Numbered from the stretch's first letter, positions 24,719 through 37,391 are shown. The stretch: DNA of 49,042 nt from Roseimaritima sediminicola (GCF_009618275.1 NZ_WIAD01000044.1:1-49042), one strand, 5' to 3'. Notes: generated by a model not told the origin, from the letters alone. A program made the numbers and translations.

Positions 24719-25879
24719 TCAGCGTTGATAGATCGGCAGGTAGTGGTACTTCACCGACAGACTCAGCACGGCCAGGCTGGTGGCGTACACGGTGCCATGA
24801 TCTTCCTCTTCGCCGTTTTCGGCTAACCACGATCCGTCGCTTCGTTGGTGCTCCAGCAACATCTGTTCGACGTGGTTGCGTGCCGCCCGTGCGGCCTCGC
24901 CGCCGCGGCCATGCATGCTCTGGGCATAGTAATACGTTCCGTACAAACAGAACCGATCCTTCCAGCGTGGCGGGTGCTGTTCCAACCATCTCGCCGCCCC
25001 GCTCGCCAGCGGCGAGTCGTCCTGGCCGCAGACCTGCATCGCCAACAGCCCCGCGGCGGTCATGGCGAAGGTCGCATTGCGGCCGCCGGGGGTGTAGCTG
25101 AATCCGCCGAGCTGTTTCTCCGGCGTGCCGTCTCGATCGAGCGGCACGGTGTAGGACCGATGCAGGTACTCCACCGCCCGGTCGATCGCCGTGGCCGGCA
25201 CTTGCAAGCCATCGTTTTTGGCCGATCGCAGGGCCATCAATTGCCAGACGCTGACCGACAGGTCGGCATCGTTGGCACTGGGTTGATACCGCCAGCCACC
25301 TTGGTGGCCTTCGCGTTTGGGCACCTCTTGGGCGGCCAAAATCAGATCGATGGCGTGCTCGAGGGCATCGTGCATGCGGACGTCTTGCCGGTCGCTGACG
25401 CCCATTCCCAGCATCTCGGTCAACATCAGCGTGACGATGCCGTGACCATACATTCGCGAGGAATCCTGTCGTCCAAAATACCCCTGGTCGTCTTGCCGGT
25501 TGTCCTGCAGCACGAACTCCAGCGACCGGTTCATGGCTCGACCAGCCGGCGAAAAATCCGTCGGCTGGTGTCCGACACTGGCCATCGCCATCACCGCCAG
25601 CGCGGTCATCGCCGTGTCGTTACCGCGACTGGCGATGGCTCCGTCGGGTCGCTGCTGCGCGATCAAGTACCGAATCGCCTTGTCCACGGACGCATCCACG
25701 CGGTCCTTGACAAACGGATCGCTCGCGGCCGGCGCCGAATCGGCGAGGTCCTGACCATACGTCGGCGGCTGGCATAGCCCGACGAAACACGCACACACCG
25801 ACAACCCGATGACGATCCCCGTTGCGGCCGCGCCGCGTCGTCGTGGTGAGCAAAACGATGGTGGGGAAAACGATGTCAT
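24719..25879 (-). CDS. Secreted terpene-cyclase-fold (prenyltransferase/squalene oxidase repeat) protein
   Basis: About 386 residues from ATG 25879, chosen because it lies 37 bp past the upstream stop and gives a signal peptide; a start at 25948 would overlap the preceding gene. A hydrophobic stretch ([20 protein letters not shown]) near residue 20 is a secretion signal or anchor. The remainder is an alpha/alpha-toroid: [59 protein letters not shown] and [11 protein letters not shown] are QW-like repeats. The DxDD catalytic motif of hopene cyclases is not seen (NDADLSV is the nearest), so this is probably a non-catalytic or protein-binding relative. It is the last gene of the MoxR/VWA operon and probably works in the periplasm with it. 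Confidence 0.85.
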   Translation of the reverse strand: MTSFSPPSFCSPRRRGAAATGIVIGLSVCACFVGLCQPPTYGQDLADSAPAASDPFVKDRVDASVDKAIRYLIAQQRPDGAIASRGNDTAMTALAVMAMASVGHQPTDFSPAGRAMNRSLEFVLQDNRQDDQGYFGRQDSSRMYGHGIVTLMLTEMLGMGVSDRQDVRMHDALEHAIDLILAAQEVPKREGHQGGWRYQPSANDADLSVSVWQLMALRSAKNDGLQVPATAIDRAVEYLHRSYTVPLDRDGTPEKQLGGFSYTPGGRNATFAMTAAGLLAMQVCGQDDSPLASGAARWLEQHPPRWKDRFCLYGTYYYAQSMHGRGGEAARAARNHVEQMLLEHQRSDGSWLAENGEEEDHGTVYATSLAVLSLSVKYHYLPIYQR

Positions 25880-25916
25880 GAGTAACAAACCGACAAGCGG
25901 AACGGCGGGGTAGGAT

Positions 25917-28900
25917 TTAACGGGCTTCGGCTTTGGCCTGTTCGGCAATCACGCGGAAGTAGGCTTCGACCTGCTGGCGATAACGCTCGGCCACTTGCTC
26001 GCGACGCCCTTCGGTCAGATCCTCGGCGGATTTCTCCCGCAATTGCCCCCAATCGCGTCGCGGCTGACGCTCGACACGCTGCAGGGCGAACTGGTCGGGC
26101 ATCGCAGCTTCGGCTCCCGAACCCGCCGGCAGAGCTTCGCTGGGCTGGCCGGGTGGGGACGGCGAAGCGGCCGAGCGGCGGCGCGCTTGCGAACGAGCGA
26201 TCGCCATCCTGCGCAAGCGAGCCTCCGCCGCACGGGCCAACGCCCGCGAGGCCGCGGACGGTGGCGAGGCCGCGGAAGACGACGACGACTGATGCATCAT
26301 GCGATCCAGATCATCCAGCGCCCGGGCCAGGAGTTCACCGCGCGACGGCTCGCCCGTCGGCGCCGCTAAGCCACCGCCGGTCTGTTCACCGCCAGCTTGT
26401 TCACCGCCAGCTTGTTCACCGCCAGCCTGTTCACCGCCAGCTTGTTCACCGCCAGCCTGCTCACCGCCAGCCTGTTCACCGCCAGCCTGCTCACCGCCGG
26501 CCTGCTCGCCGCCGGTCTGTTCGCCCGCGGCTCGGGCGACGGCGTGTTGACCGAGCAACGCCTCCAACGACGCAGCCTGTTGCTCAAGTGCCTGTTCCGC
26601 CCGGCCGACGACTCGATTGGCCTGCATCGCAGTCGTCGGCTCCGCGGCCCCGGAAGGAACGTCTCCTGCGGGTTCGCTCGCGGCAACATCGGCCGGCTCG
26701 GCGGCATCCTCTTGTTCTGCCGGGTTCTCGGATGATGACTCCGCGGCCGCTGGCGACGACGCATCCGCCGCCGACTGAGCGGCTTGCCCGAGCGCCGCTT
26801 CGGCGGCGTCCAGTTCGTCCGCGGCGGCCTGTTGAGCACGCTCGGCACGCTGAGCCAATTGGTCCGCAGGGGTTTTGCGTCCGAGCCGTTGTTCGTGGCG
26901 AGCCGCACGATCCAGATCTTCAGCGACGCGGCCGACATCATCGCCGATCCGCTGCTGTTGCTGCCGGGCCTGAGATAATTGCCCGGAGTCGCTTTCCAGT
27001 TGTTCGCCGAAGTCCGTTTGCTGGGCCAGTTCCGCCGCGCGACGCTGCGCGGCCTGGGCGACTTCAGCGGCTTGTTCCGTCAATTGATTGGCCAGCTGGG
27101 CGTAGGCGTTGGGTTCGTCCAGCGGCGACGGCCGCCAGTCCTGTTGCTGTTGTTCCGTCTGCAGCGCGTGCTGGCGACGTTGGTCAGCCGCTTCGGCCAG
27201 TCGCTGGCTGTTGGCCAGGGATTGCCGGGCCCGCTGCAATTGTTGCTCTGCGCGACGAAGATTGTTCTGGGCCCGGTCCTGATCCGGATTCTTTTTTAAT
27301 TCGCGCCGGGCCTTTTCAATCTGTTGCTCGGCACTCTTCTGTTGACTGCGAGCGTGCTTGACGACGTTGTCGGCGTGTCGCTTTTCCTGTTCGGCCACCG
27401 ATCGGAGCTGGCGGGTATCACGGACGCGAGTGTCGTGGATGCGTTTGCGAGTGGCTTCGGCCTTTTGTTGCGTTGCTGTTTGCGTATTCGGATTCTCGTC
27501 GGCCGCCCGCTGCTGCGACTGGGCAGTGCTTTGCTGGGCGGTGCGCAGATCTTCGACCGCAGCTTGCAGAGCGGCATCGGCTTGCTGGGCAGCTTTCGCC
27601 AAATCCTCCAACAGCGCATCAGGTTGAACCCTGCGAGTCGCCTCAACGGCCTCCTGCAATCGCTCGCCGGCACGCTGTAGTTGCTCGGAGGCTCGATCGG
27701 CCCGGCCTTGCTGGGCCGCCTGTTCGGCCTGACTGACCAGATTGCCTGCTGCCTCCTGCAAGTTGCGATGCATGGCCTGCAGTTCGCCGGCCACAAGAGC
27801 CTTTTCCGTGCGGAAGTCTTCATCCTGTCGTTCGATTTCACGGCGCAGGCTCTGTTCCTCTTCGGCGGCACGCTGCAGCGCCTGCTGGGCCTGCCGGGCG
27901 GAATCGGCAGCAATGTCCGAAAGCGCCTCTTGCATCTCGGGATTACGACGCAGTTCGGCTTCGAGCTGCCGCATTAATGGTTCGGGTTTCTGCGTGGCGG
28001 CCTGAGCCAGCTTTCTGGCCTGTTCGTAACGCTGCTCGAATTGCCGCTGGATCCCGAGCTGCCGTTCTTGATCGCGCAGCGTCTGCCGCGTGTCGCTGAC
28101 ATCGGCACCGGTTTCCTGGTTCTGCAAGTGCTCGGCGACGCGTTCGAGCGCTTCGGCGGCTTGCTGTTGGTTGGTGGCTGCCGCATCGAGGGACTGAGCT
28201 GCCCGATCGGCGGAATCGGCCCGAGCGGCCTGCTGCATGTGTTGCTGCATGGCCTGGGCCGGAGGCGTTAGCATCGCGAGCGCATCGTCGGCATCCCGCG
28301 CCGTCTCGCGTCCCTCGGCGGTCAGCAGGTCCTGGGCATTGGCTTGATCGGTCAGGGCGTCGAGCAACTCCTGGATTTGGCGTTCGATTTCGGACTGCTG
28401 TTTGCGCAAGGTGTCCAGCGGGGGCGAAGGTTCTTGGGTTTCGCTTTGGCCGGCGAGCCTCTCGGCCGCCTGCTGCGTTTCCTGGTGCAGCTGGTGCAGT
28501 TGTTCGGCGGTGTGCTTGGCCAGTTCGGCCGGCGTGCGGACAAACAAACGCAAACGCTCGCGAGCGTCTTCCATCAACGGTTCGACTGCGGCTGCCACCT
28601 GGTCGCCACGCAGCCGCAGTTCTTGCAGGGGTTGCAGCCCCGAAACCAAAGGATTTTTGGCCGATCGTCTGGCGGGAATTAATTCGCCGGCACGGCGGGT
28701 GGCCGGCGAATGCCGCAAGTCCTGCGCAGCACGCCGAACCGCTTCGGGATAACCAGCGGTCCGCAGCCGTTCAACCACCAGTTCGGCCGATCGATGCAAG
28801 GTTTCCCAGGCCAAGGGATTGGCGATGCGGCCTTCGATCTCCATCGCCTGCCAGCGTTCGGCATCGATCAACGTACTTAATTCTCGCCGGTACTGTTGCA

Positions 28901-31793
28901 GGTAGTGTCCCGCTTCGAGCGTCTGATAGGCACGGCGCACCTCGTCCAAATCCGCCCGCCACTGCTGGGCGCTGCGGTGATCATGGTAATCCGCCATCAG
29001 CTGTGCTTCGACAACGTTGCGAAGCGCCGCGGCGGCCAGGGCCGCATCGGCAGGAAACTGGGGATCGCCGTCCTGACGCAACTGTTGCAGCAAACGCCAA
29101 GTGGACATTCGCTGGCCAGCCAGCGCGTAACGTCGGGCCAGTTGCCGGAGTGTTTGCCGCCACCGCTCGGTTGCCTCGCGCAACTCGCTGCTGTCGCCGG
29201 AACGTTCGGCATCGACCAACCGGTTGATCGCCGCATCCAGATGGATACGTCCTTCCTGAATGTCGTCGGCGATCGTACCGACCCGTCGATCCACGTTGGC
29301 GTACTCGTCGACGATCGGTCTGGGCAGATGTGCATCGATCAGGCTGATTACCAGGCGACCCTCAAGCTCTTCGGCCAGTCGCAAGGTGACCCGTCGCAAT
29401 TCCTCGGCCTGATGTTCTTCGCCCATCCGTTGATCCAAAGTATCTCGCCACTCGGCGGCCCACGTGCGGAGCCGGCGGAGTGCGTCGTGCGAGCTGGACG
29501 GACTGGAAGGCTGTTTGGCTTCGATCCGTTGTTCGATCGCCAACAATTGATTGACGGTGATCGTGTGTTGACGCAGCAAACGTTGCCAGGAGGAATCCGT
29601 ATCGGAACGAATCAGGCGACCGACGTGAGTTGCCAGGGCAGCCAGGTCTACGGTAAGCGATTGATTGGTGTCGTGGCCGACCATCGCGACGAACCCCTTT
29701 TCGCCGCGCCGCGTCAGATCGCGAGAGCTCGAAAGGACGTGCCGCCAGGAGTGAGCTTGACGCTGGCGTTGTCTCCTGTCGTCGTCCGCTTCGCCGTCTT
29801 CTTCCTGCCTCTCGCCGGCCCCTGCGTTCTCGGCGGCCCCTGCGTTCTCGGCGGAAGCGCTCGCGGCTGTCTCCCACTGATTGGCGAGCTCGGCCGCCTG
29901 CGAGCGGACCCGGTCGACCGCACGGCCGACCCATTGCACCTGAGCCGCATGATATCCGGCCGGCATTTCAGGAAGGATCTTCGCAATTTGCTGCAGCAAC
30001 GAATTGCTGCGCAGCTGCAGGGCCGTGGCCTGTTGCTGGAAGGCTTCGAAGCGAGCTTGCGGGAGCAGGGGCGCACCGTCTTTCGCCATCGGTTCCAGCG
30101 ACGCGAAGGCGTCGTCATACAATCGTTCGGTCTCCTCTGCCCAGGCAATCACCGCCGGCACCAAGTCTGCCTTCAGATCCGCCAAGCGGTGACGATCCGG
30201 TTCGAAATCGTCGGTCGCGATGACAGTTTGCAGCTCATCCGATACGCCACGTTGCCCCTTGCGGTCGATCGCCGTGACCCGCAGGGCAACCCGATCGCCG
30301 GCTTGAAAAGGCCAATCCGTCAGATCCCACTGAAACGCGGCATCGAAGGCAGGCTGGGCGGGAACCTCCAACGGCCGTCGCTGCCAGGGCCCCGCGTTGA
30401 CGGATACTTCGTACCCCAGCCAGGCCAGCGGCAGTTGATCTTCGACATGGACGGACAAATGCAGCAGATCATGGGCAGGCAGAAACAAAGCGTCGTGGGG
30501 CGGATCCAGCAAACGCACTCGAGGCACCAAGTCGGCAATCGGCCGGATCTCGTACTGGGGACTGAAAGGGTTATCAAAGCCATTCGATTCCGCCACCAAA
30601 TGAAAACGGTAAACATCGGGTCGGAGGATCGGCAATTCGACCGTGTACCGATGGGGCTGGTCACCCGGCGTCATCGACACGCGTCTGGCTTCCTTGCCCG
30701 CAACCGATTGGAAAACGACCTCCGCGGTGGACACCGGCTGATTCATCGTCACATCGAGGACGGCTCGGCTGCCGGCCAAGGCTTCCAGATCGCCGTGCGG
30801 CTCCTGGACGGTCTTCGGCGGCAACCCGGTGTAGGCCGGGTAGACGTACTGTTTTCGAACCTGCTGGACCAGCGGTCGCGGGGCCGTCGTGACCTCGTAG
30901 GTGCGGGTGACCGCGTCGCCGGCGAGGATGCGGTAACGGACGTCCGATTGTCCGACGCTGATGTTGGCGGCAAACCGTTCGCCGTCCGCGTCGAGGGTTC
31001 CCGATCCCTCGACCGCAACGTGTTGTGGCCGCATCGGCTCCTTAATCGTTTCGCCATCGGCCGAGGTGATCTCTAGCGTAACGTCGTCGGTCTTTCGTCC
31101 ACCGATCCGGACCACCACGGCCACGGTCTCCTGCTCGGGCACCTGCAGCGACGCTGGAGACGGCTGGAGGATGGTAACCTGCGTACGAGACACGCGATCG
31201 AGATTGGCCATGGGCAACATCGCCCGCGTCATCAGTTGTCGAAACGGCAATCCCGGCAACCACCACAATGCCAGACACAGCGCGGCGAAGACTGCGGCCG
31301 AGGACAACCATCGCAGGATCAAACGCAGCGGCAGCAGTTCGGGAACCTGAAGGCCTGCGAGCCGCTTGGCCACGCGATCCTGCAACAGGGCGAGGAACAG
31401 GGGCGAACCTTTGTCCGGGGACCGCTCGCCGGCGGCGGACGCACTGGCCGCCGGAGGGTCACTCAGCTCGATAGCGGCCAGCAGATGTTCGTGCAGCACC
31501 GGCGCGGCCGCTTCGATGCGTCCGGCCAGGGCCCGGCGATCGGCATCGTGGCGCAGCGGCCGCAGCCCCAGCCCATAGAACGTCGCCAGCGACACCGCGT
31601 ACCCCAGTCCGCTGAGCGTATACCGCAACGGCGTCGGCAGGACCCAGGACCAATCCAGCGCCGCCACAGCCAGCATGGCCACAAGAAAAACCAGCACCGC
31701 AGCGGCCAGTCCGCGGAGCAGAACCAGGACGCGACGACGGCGGCGAAACTGGTCCAGTTTGCCAATCGTAATCGGGTTCAGCGTTACACTCAT
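25917..31793 (-). CDS. Giant DUF4175-like membrane-anchored coiled-coil protein
   Basis: 1958 residues from ATG 31793, which overlaps the upstream stop (TGATG). Two transmembrane helices (about 24-75; [20 protein letters not shown] first) and a third (about 165-185, [17 protein letters not shown]) anchor the N-terminus; this layout is that of DUF4175. A beta-rich periplasmic part follows (about 195-530, with [18 protein letters not shown]). Then come about 1,200 residues rich in Gln, Ala, Arg and Glu with heptad character, i.e. long coiled coils. About ten GGEQA pentapeptides lie near 1800-1850, and a conserved-looking end ([20 protein letters not shown]) closes the protein. It sits in the MoxR-DUF58-VWA operon and could be the structural stalk or substrate handled by that system. 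Its function is unknown. Confidence 0.9.
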   Translation of the reverse strand: MSVTLNPITIGKLDQFRRRRRVLVLLRGLAAAVLVFLVAMLAVAALDWSWVLPTPLRYTLSGLGYAVSLATFYGLGLRPLRHDADRRALAGRIEAAAPVLHEHLLAAIELSDPPAASASAAGERSPDKGSPLFLALLQDRVAKRLAGLQVPELLPLRLILRWLSSAAVFAALCLALWWLPGLPFRQLMTRAMLPMANLDRVSRTQVTILQPSPASLQVPEQETVAVVVRIGGRKTDDVTLEITSADGETIKEPMRPQHVAVEGSGTLDADGERFAANISVGQSDVRYRILAGDAVTRTYEVTTAPRPLVQQVRKQYVYPAYTGLPPKTVQEPHGDLEALAGSRAVLDVTMNQPVSTAEVVFQSVAGKEARRVSMTPGDQPHRYTVELPILRPDVYRFHLVAESNGFDNPFSPQYEIRPIADLVPRVRLLDPPHDALFLPAHDLLHLSVHVEDQLPLAWLGYEVSVNAGPWQRRPLEVPAQPAFDAAFQWDLTDWPFQAGDRVALRVTAIDRKGQRGVSDELQTVIATDDFEPDRHRLADLKADLVPAVIAWAEETERLYDDAFASLEPMAKDGAPLLPQARFEAFQQQATALQLRSNSLLQQIAKILPEMPAGYHAAQVQWVGRAVDRVRSQAAELANQWETAASASAENAGAAENAGAGERQEEDGEADDDRRQRQRQAHSWRHVLSSSRDLTRRGEKGFVAMVGHDTNQSLTVDLAALATHVGRLIRSDTDSSWQRLLRQHTITVNQLLAIEQRIEAKQPSSPSSSHDALRRLRTWAAEWRDTLDQRMGEEHQAEELRRVTLRLAEELEGRLVISLIDAHLPRPIVDEYANVDRRVGTIADDIQEGRIHLDAAINRLVDAERSGDSSELREATERWRQTLRQLARRYALAGQRMSTWRLLQQLRQDGDPQFPADAALAAAALRNVVEAQLMADYHDHRSAQQWRADLDEVRRAYQTLEAGHYLQQYRRELSTLIDAERWQAMEIEGRIANPLAWETLHRSAELVVERLRTAGYPEAVRRAAQDLRHSPATRRAGELIPARRSAKNPLVSGLQPLQELRLRGDQVAAAVEPLMEDARERLRLFVRTPAELAKHTAEQLHQLHQETQQAAERLAGQSETQEPSPPLDTLRKQQSEIERQIQELLDALTDQANAQDLLTAEGRETARDADDALAMLTPPAQAMQQHMQQAARADSADRAAQSLDAAATNQQQAAEALERVAEHLQNQETGADVSDTRQTLRDQERQLGIQRQFEQRYEQARKLAQAATQKPEPLMRQLEAELRRNPEMQEALSDIAADSARQAQQALQRAAEEEQSLRREIERQDEDFRTEKALVAGELQAMHRNLQEAAGNLVSQAEQAAQQGRADRASEQLQRAGERLQEAVEATRRVQPDALLEDLAKAAQQADAALQAAVEDLRTAQQSTAQSQQRAADENPNTQTATQQKAEATRKRIHDTRVRDTRQLRSVAEQEKRHADNVVKHARSQQKSAEQQIEKARRELKKNPDQDRAQNNLRRAEQQLQRARQSLANSQRLAEAADQRRQHALQTEQQQQDWRPSPLDEPNAYAQLANQLTEQAAEVAQAAQRRAAELAQQTDFGEQLESDSGQLSQARQQQQRIGDDVGRVAEDLDRAARHEQRLGRKTPADQLAQRAERAQQAAADELDAAEAALGQAAQSAADASSPAAAESSSENPAEQEDAAEPADVAASEPAGDVPSGAAEPTTAMQANRVVGRAEQALEQQAASLEALLGQHAVARAAGEQTGGEQAGGEQAGGEQAGGEQAGGEQAGGEQAGGEQAGGEQAGGEQTGGGLAAPTGEPSRGELLARALDDLDRMMHQSSSSSAASPPSAASRALARAAEARLRRMAIARSQARRRSAASPSPPGQPSEALPAGSGAEAAMPDQFALQRVERQPRRDWGQLREKSAEDLTEGRREQVAERYRQQVEAYFRVIAEQAKAEAR
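26379..26520. repeat. 15-bp coding minisatellite encoding GGEQA
   Basis: About ten tandem 15-bp units (plus strand TTCACCGCCAGCTTG-like) lie inside the giant gene and encode GGEQA on the minus strand. Units vary at two or three synonymous positions and the frame is kept. Slippage here would change the protein in steps of five residues without a frameshift. Confidence 0.9.
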
Positions 31794-34201
31794 CACAGCA
31801 ATCCTGACCGTTTACGAAGCAACCATTCCGCGCTGAGCAGCCCGAGGATGGCCCAGAACCACCAGTAAGAACGCCACAGCAAGGTGTCGGATCGTTCCAT
31901 CTTGCCGGAACTGAGCGGACGCAGCAAATCGGCCACCTCCGCGGCGCTCGCCTCGTGCAGGTACGCCCCGCCCGACGTCGTGGCCAATTCGCGCAGCAGG
32001 CTTTCATGGCACGCCAAGGCGTCCCATTCGCGATTCGCCCGGGGCCGCACCCGGAACTCGGTCCGAACCTTCAGGGCCGCCTCGCTGAATCCCGAAGCCC
32101 GCAACGTGGTGCGATACTCGCCGGGGGGAAGCGGATCGGTGCGGCCGCGATACAGCCCGGGCTGGCTGCCAACCGCTTGCAGATTAATCGTGGCGACGAC
32201 GTCTTCGCCGCGCCACAACAACAGGTCGGTCGTAGCATCCGCGACGGGGCGTCCATCGGGATCCCGCAACCGAACGCGAATGTCCGCCGCCTGTCCCTGA
32301 ACGTACTCGGCCGGTCCGGTATCCAGCGAAGCCGAGGAGTCGCTGACCGCGAAGGGTGGCCGCATCACCGCCTTGCCGACCTGATTCCAGAACCGCATGT
32401 GAAAGCGATCGGCGACCTCGTAACGCCAACGCCAAGAATCCTCGAACGCCACGTACAACACCTGGCCTGCGCCAAAGGGTCGCCGCACGATTGCCGGCTT
32501 GGGTTTGCCACCGACGATCGCCTCGACCAATACTTCGGCACCGGCCAGTGGCTCGACACCGACCAACGTGCGTGGGGGCGGTAATTGCTGCCACAACCGG
32601 CGGTTCGCTTCACGCTCGCCACTCAGCCGCAGCGGCAACCAATCGGCGCCGGCGGGGGTCAACTGCAGACGCTCGGCGTGTTGCGCCGGCACATCGCTGA
32701 AGCGCACCGGCAACAGATCTCCCAGCGGCGTCGGGGCCAGCTGTTTCCATTTGCCCCGCGGCCCATCGACGAGGATCACCCCGCCGCCGCGAGCCACGTA
32801 CTCGGCCAGCGCCGTCTGTTCGTCGCTGCGGAAAAGGCCCGGATCGATCTCGCCCAAGATGATCAAGGCAAAATCCTGCAAACGTGCCCGAGCGTCGGGA
32901 AAGTGTGCCGGTCCCGCGCCGCGAGGCAGACCGGACCGGCCGGCGGCAGGCCCGGCGATCAAGGTGCGGACATCCCAAGCTTCATCGCGCTCGAACAGAT
33001 TGCGAACATAGCGAGTCTCCCAGCGGCTGCGTCCGTCGATCAACAGCAAGCGATGGTCATCGACGACGGCGGACAAGCGAAACGAGGACGCGTTGTTCTC
33101 GACATCGACTTCACCGGCCAGCGGTTCCAAGCGAGCGGTCAATTCCACCGGCAACGACCGCCAATGCAATTCGTCCGCGGCCGCTCGCAGCGAAGACTCG
33201 ACGACTTCGCGGATCGAAAAATCAAACTCGGTGCGCCGCAGCGGCACGTCCTGCGTCACCAACTGCTGCTGCCACAAGACCTCGTCCCCGGCCCGGATGC
33301 TGGCCAGCACGGGTCGACCGGCGGGCCCCCGGTCCTTCCAAACCAATGTTCCTCGCACGCGGTTCTTGCTGGACACCGACTGAGGGTACTGGACCTGCAG
33401 AACGGCCAAATCTGCCGGTTCGGTGGTGTCGCCGTAACCGACGCAAATCAGGGGAATCCGCCGAGCGGCCAGCTGTGTGGCCAGCTCCAACGGTGCCGGC
33501 CCCTCGGTGTGCCTGCCGTCGCTCAGCAGTACCACGGCGGTGCGAGGCCCCTCGCCGACGTCATCGTGGGCGGAATCATCGCCCGAGCCAGGGTCCGCGG
33601 TAGAGACCAAGGCATCCAGTCCCAGACGTTGGGCGATCGGCGTGTTCAGGTTGGTGGCCGAAGCGGTGGCCGAGAGGTCAAATGCCGCGGGCACGTCTTC
33701 GCCGCCGGCCGAATCCCACAGCGGCCTGGCTTTCTCGCCCTCCAGTGCACTGACCGACAAGGTATGCGTCGAACGCAGCCGTTCGATCAGTCCTTGCGTT
33801 CCGGCCAGCAGTTCCGTCGCCCGTTCGACTCGCGATGAGTCCGGCTCGGCCGGCGACGTTATCGAATCGGTCGTCCGCGGAAGGACCGCCGGGGCGACCA
33901 CGGTGGCATTATCGTCGTCGCCACGGAGATCGTCCCGGTAGGCCATGCTGGCCGACGCGTCGACGCACACGACGACCTTTCCCAGTTGCCCAACGACTCG
34001 GGTTCGCCGCAGCACCGGACCGGTCAGCGTCAGAATGGCCAGAGCCACGGCGGTCGCTCGCAGGGTGGGCAGAACCCAGTGGGCCAGCGGGCCGCTGTCG
34101 CGGGTGTCGCGACGATAGAACCACCACACCGCCGAGGCCGCGAGCAACGCGATGGCCAAGCCGATCGAGAACGATAGATCGCCCAGAAAGCGAAGGCTCA
34201 T
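31793..34201 (-). CDS. Membrane VWA protein with glutamine-amidotransferase-like domain
   Basis: 802 residues from ATG 34201, which overlaps the preceding stop; upstream open sequence is ignored. An N-terminal membrane segment (FSIGLAIALLAASAVWWFY) and a second (TAVALAILTLTGPVL) lead to a VWA domain with a MIDAS-like start, VVVCVDASASM (D-x-S-x-S). LLSDGRHTEG and ICVGYGDTTEPADLA are later VWA strands. The middle contains LLIDGRSRWETRYVRNLFER and ILGEIDPGLFRSDEQTALAEYVARGGGVILVDG, the pattern of the inactive GATase1-like domain often fused to such proteins. A C-terminal helix (WWFWAILGLLSAEWLL) anchors it again. It is predicted to face the periplasm and to act with the MoxR ATPase. Confidence 0.9.
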   Translation of the reverse strand: MSLRFLGDLSFSIGLAIALLAASAVWWFYRRDTRDSGPLAHWVLPTLRATAVALAILTLTGPVLRRTRVVGQLGKVVVCVDASASMAYRDDLRGDDDNATVVAPAVLPRTTDSITSPAEPDSSRVERATELLAGTQGLIERLRSTHTLSVSALEGEKARPLWDSAGGEDVPAAFDLSATASATNLNTPIAQRLGLDALVSTADPGSGDDSAHDDVGEGPRTAVVLLSDGRHTEGPAPLELATQLAARRIPLICVGYGDTTEPADLAVLQVQYPQSVSSKNRVRGTLVWKDRGPAGRPVLASIRAGDEVLWQQQLVTQDVPLRRTEFDFSIREVVESSLRAAADELHWRSLPVELTARLEPLAGEVDVENNASSFRLSAVVDDHRLLLIDGRSRWETRYVRNLFERDEAWDVRTLIAGPAAGRSGLPRGAGPAHFPDARARLQDFALIILGEIDPGLFRSDEQTALAEYVARGGGVILVDGPRGKWKQLAPTPLGDLLPVRFSDVPAQHAERLQLTPAGADWLPLRLSGEREANRRLWQQLPPPRTLVGVEPLAGAEVLVEAIVGGKPKPAIVRRPFGAGQVLYVAFEDSWRWRYEVADRFHMRFWNQVGKAVMRPPFAVSDSSASLDTGPAEYVQGQAADIRVRLRDPDGRPVADATTDLLLWRGEDVVATINLQAVGSQPGLYRGRTDPLPPGEYRTTLRASGFSEAALKVRTEFRVRPRANREWDALACHESLLRELATTSGGAYLHEASAAEVADLLRPLSSGKMERSDTLLWRSYWWFWAILGLLSAEWLLRKRSGLL

Positions 34202-36492
34202 CAATGGACCCCCGCGAAGCGTTGCTGCAGAAAGACTTCTAACAGCATGAACACCAGCAACAATCCCAACAGCGGCCGCCAAATCTCGCGTCCGTAGCGG
34301 CGGAGGCTGTCGGCATTAAGGTACTCCTGAACCGAGGGGCTGACCGTCGCGCCCAGCTGGTCCGCGACGCGAGCGATTTCGGTGTCGCTCAGTCGAACCA
34401 ATTGCGACTCGGCCGCCGTGGCCGCCGCGGCGACATAAACCACCTGGTCCGGCGCAGCCGATTCCTGCACGCGTCCGGCCAAGGTATAGACGCCGCGGTG
34501 CCGCAGCGGGGGAGATTGAAAACGGTGACGTTGCGGATCCGCTGGCGCCGGCACCTCGGTCCGCTTGCCCTCGGGGCCGATCCACTGCCACGTGCGCTCC
34601 GCATCGCCGGGCAGAAGCACCACCGCGCTGTGGCCCACGTCCACGTTTCGTGGCGGCATCCCGCGCGTGGCCATCCAGTTGATCCACTCTTGGATCAGCG
34701 GCACAAAGCTGGGTTGCATCGGCAGGTTCGACCAGCGCAGCGACGCCGACGTCCCGACCAACAAAACCACGCCGTCGCCATGAGCGGATTCGGCGATCAA
34801 CGGCTGGCCGGTTTCCAGACGAGCCACCAGCGTCGCGGCGGGGCGAGGTACTCCGGTTTCGCCGGGTTCGCCGGGTTGGTCGGGTTGGCCGGTTTCCGAT
34901 GGCACCGGCGCACCTTCGAAGGCCTGCAGCGGATGCCAGTAATAGATGTCCGCGTCAGCCAGAGCGCCGCCGGAGGTCTCGTTAAACAACTGCATCGCCG
35001 GGTGCTCGAAGAACTGCGCTGCCAGACGAGCCGATTTTGACGTACCCGAAGCGTCGTTCGCGGGCCCGGCATTGCCTGCTGGCGGGCCGGTGCCGGATCG
35101 TTCGCCCAGCGTCATGGGCAACAGGCCCGCACCGGCGGGGCCCAGACGATCGTTGTACCAGTCCACATCCACACGATTTCCGGTGAAGATCAACAAACTG
35201 TTTCCGGCAGCGACGAACCGTTCGAGCTGTTGCACCTGTTCGTCGCTGAACCGATTCACATTGGCCAGCACCACGACCTGAACGTCCGCCAGCGTTTCCG
35301 CGTTTAAGTCTTCGCGGCCGACGGTGCGGGTGTTGACCAGGTCGGCCAGATCCTGGCGACCAAACGCAAACGGACTGAGGGCCACCGACAGGAATCCGGT
35401 CTCGCCTTGCAAGGGCTGGTGACTGGGACGACCGTCGACCAAAAGGACGTTGATGGTTTCCAGAACGTCCACAACGACCTGTCGGCGGTCATCGGCCGGC
35501 AGCGTGTCGGTAACCTCCAGCGCCACTTCGCAAACGTGCGAACCGGCACGTTCGAAGGCGTGGGTCAGCAAGACTTGCCGGCTGGCTCGCGGCTCCAGAT
35601 TGGTCGTCGTCGCGGAGACCATTTCGCCGTCGACATGCAGCCGCACGCGTACCGCCGTGCGAGGTTCGTCGGCGTGGTTATGGATCGTCGCTCGCAGCCG
35701 CACCGTTTGGTCCATCCCCACGGTGGCCCGATCCGGTTCTAACGACTGCACCGAAACATTCGGCGCAAGCGTCCCCGTCTCGCGGTTTCCGACCGGGATC
35801 AACGTGACGGCCGGGGCGACGGGCAAGTCCTGCCACTGGCGGCGCAGACCGGCCAGCCGCTGGGGATCCAGGTTGTTCCAGTCGGCCCGCTGGAAATCAC
35901 TGACCAGCACGATCTCGCGGCGAGCGTGGTCCATGCCGGCCGCCGCCACCGTGGCCGCCTGCAGAGCGTCCAGGACGTTCTGCGGACCGGCTTCGGCTCG
36001 CAGAGCGCGAAGCTGGTTGTCGACGTGGTTGAGGTCGACGGTGGGACGCGAAGGCATCGCCAGCGGCCGCACGCCGCTGGCAATCAGCTGGGCTTGGCTG
36101 CCGCGGGGCAGGGCGGAAATTAACTTTCGCAGACCGGCCGTCGCGGTTTCGATCAACGGTTCCCCATCGCCGTCATACCGCGCGGCCATCGAATAACTGT
36201 CGTCGATCACGGCGACCAGCGACGACGGAGTGTTCTGAGGCAGCGCTCGCCAATCGGTCAAAACGGGAATCGCCAACGCCAAAGCCAACAGCACGGGAAT
36301 CGCACAGCGGATCGCCAACAACACCCACTGCTGCAGCTGGAAGCGACGTTGGTTGACGCGAATCACCGACTCCAACAAGTGCATCGCCCCCCAGTCCACC
36401 GTCTGAAACCTGCTGCGATTAAGCAGGTGGATCAACAGCGGAATGGCAAAGGCCAAAGCCCCGAAGGCCAGCGCGCCATTGAGAAACGTCAA
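34201..36492 (-). CDS. BatA-type VWA membrane protein
   Basis: 763 residues from TTG 36492. The TTG overlaps the DUF58 stop (TTGA) and has GGAGG about eight bases before it; that, and the clean BatA start ([20 protein letters not shown], then [17 protein letters not shown]), decides the start. BatA-type N-terminal domain with two membrane helices (to about 80) precedes a VWA domain opening [19 protein letters not shown], whose MIDAS reads D-x-S-x-S except for an extra acidic residue (IDDSYSM). A GATase-like portion ([37 protein letters not shown]) and a C-terminal helix ([17 protein letters not shown]) complete the protein. It pairs with the neighbouring VWA gene; both are typical of aerotolerance-like (Bat) operons. 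Confidence 0.9.
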   Translation of the reverse strand: MTFLNGALAFGALAFAIPLLIHLLNRSRFQTVDWGAMHLLESVIRVNQRRFQLQQWVLLAIRCAIPVLLALALAIPVLTDWRALPQNTPSSLVAVIDDSYSMAARYDGDGEPLIETATAGLRKLISALPRGSQAQLIASGVRPLAMPSRPTVDLNHVDNQLRALRAEAGPQNVLDALQAATVAAAGMDHARREIVLVSDFQRADWNNLDPQRLAGLRRQWQDLPVAPAVTLIPVGNRETGTLAPNVSVQSLEPDRATVGMDQTVRLRATIHNHADEPRTAVRVRLHVDGEMVSATTTNLEPRASRQVLLTHAFERAGSHVCEVALEVTDTLPADDRRQVVVDVLETINVLLVDGRPSHQPLQGETGFLSVALSPFAFGRQDLADLVNTRTVGREDLNAETLADVQVVVLANVNRFSDEQVQQLERFVAAGNSLLIFTGNRVDVDWYNDRLGPAGAGLLPMTLGERSGTGPPAGNAGPANDASGTSKSARLAAQFFEHPAMQLFNETSGGALADADIYYWHPLQAFEGAPVPSETGQPDQPGEPGETGVPRPAATLVARLETGQPLIAESAHGDGVVLLVGTSASLRWSNLPMQPSFVPLIQEWINWMATRGMPPRNVDVGHSAVVLLPGDAERTWQWIGPEGKRTEVPAPADPQRHRFQSPPLRHRGVYTLAGRVQESAAPDQVVYVAAAATAAESQLVRLSDTEIARVADQLGATVSPSVQEYLNADSLRRYGREIWRPLLGLLLVFMLLEVFLQQRFAGVH

Positions 36493-37391
36493 CCGGATCG
36501 CCTCCGCAGCCTGAGGTATTCGGCCAGCACGTCGGCGTAACGCATGTCGGTCGTCACGGGCACCAAGTCGATATGGTTGCGGCGGCAACCGGCTTGCAGC
36601 TGTTCTCGAAACGCCTGCAGCCTCTGGATATACACCTGCCGCAGCTGCGCCGGATCGACCGTCTGCCGGTTCCCGGCCGCTTCCAGACAGCGGAACTGGG
36701 TGCGCCGCTGAAAGGGAAAATCCACCTCGTCCGGATCCAGCACCTGGAAGACGATGATCTCGTGATGTGCGTGTCGAAAATGCGCAAAAGCCTTCAGCAG
36801 TTCGTCGACATCACCGAAACAGTCCGAGATCACCACCAACAGTCCGCGGCGATGCAGCTTGGCCGCCAACTGATGAAACACTTTGCCCAGTTCCGTCTCC
36901 CGCTGCGGCTCGGTCCGCGCCAGGGTGGCCAGGATGGCGCGCAGGTGCGACGGCCGGCTGCGCGGAGGAATGATCTGGCGAACCGCTGCATCGAAGGTCA
37001 CCAGTCCGACGCTGTCCTGTTGGCCCAACAACAAGTAGGCCAGCGAAGCGGCCAGACGTGTCGCGTACTGATGTTTGCTCAGCCCCGCAGCTCGCGAACC
37101 GGCATACCGCATCGACCCGCTGCAGTCGACCAACATCGTGCAGCGGAGATTGGTTTCTTCTTCGTACTCGCGGATGTAGTAGCGGTCGGTCTTGCCGTAG
37201 ATCTTCCAGTCGATGCTGCGGATCTCATCGCCGCGGACGTACTGACGATGCTCCTTGAACTGGACGCTGAATCCCTTGTGCGGCGAACGATGCAGTCCGC
37301 TGGCCGCTCCTTCGACGACCTGCCGAGCCAAAACCTGCAGGTGCTTCAGCTTGGAGAGTTCTTCGGGCGATAAGAAGTCAGTAACTCGCAA
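36489..37391 (-). CDS. DUF58 domain protein
   Basis: 300 residues. It has the DUF58 signature [20 protein letters not shown] at about 54-73 and a VWA-like stretch beginning [12 protein letters not shown] (D89-x-S-x-S MIDAS). [17 protein letters not shown] marks a later strand. DUF58 proteins accompany MoxR ATPases in nearly all such operons and are thought to help assemble VWA partners; no enzymatic role is known. It lies about 40 bp after moxR and its stop overlaps the next gene's TTG. No transmembrane segment is seen, so it is cytosolic. Confidence 0.94.
   Translation of the reverse strand: MRVTDFLSPEELSKLKHLQVLARQVVEGAASGLHRSPHKGFSVQFKEHRQYVRGDEIRSIDWKIYGKTDRYYIREYEEETNLRCTMLVDCSGSMRYAGSRAAGLSKHQYATRLAASLAYLLLGQQDSVGLVTFDAAVRQIIPPRSRPSHLRAILATLARTEPQRETELGKVFHQLAAKLHRRGLLVVISDCFGDVDELLKAFAHFRHAHHEIIVFQVLDPDEVDFPFQRRTQFRCLEAAGNRQTVDPAQLRQVYIQRLQAFREQLQAGCRRNHIDLVPVTTDMRYADVLAEYLRLRRRSG

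Noticed and set aside
24719-25879. Active squalene-hopene cyclase
   Set aside because: The toroid repeats are present but the catalytic DxDD motif is not, and the protein is too short and secreted.
26379-26520. CRISPR-like array
   Set aside because: 15-bp contiguous units without spacers inside a coding frame; a minisatellite.
28896-31076. 726-residue frame antisense to the giant DUF4175 gene
   Set aside because: No domain or signal; explained by high GC and the opposite coding strand.
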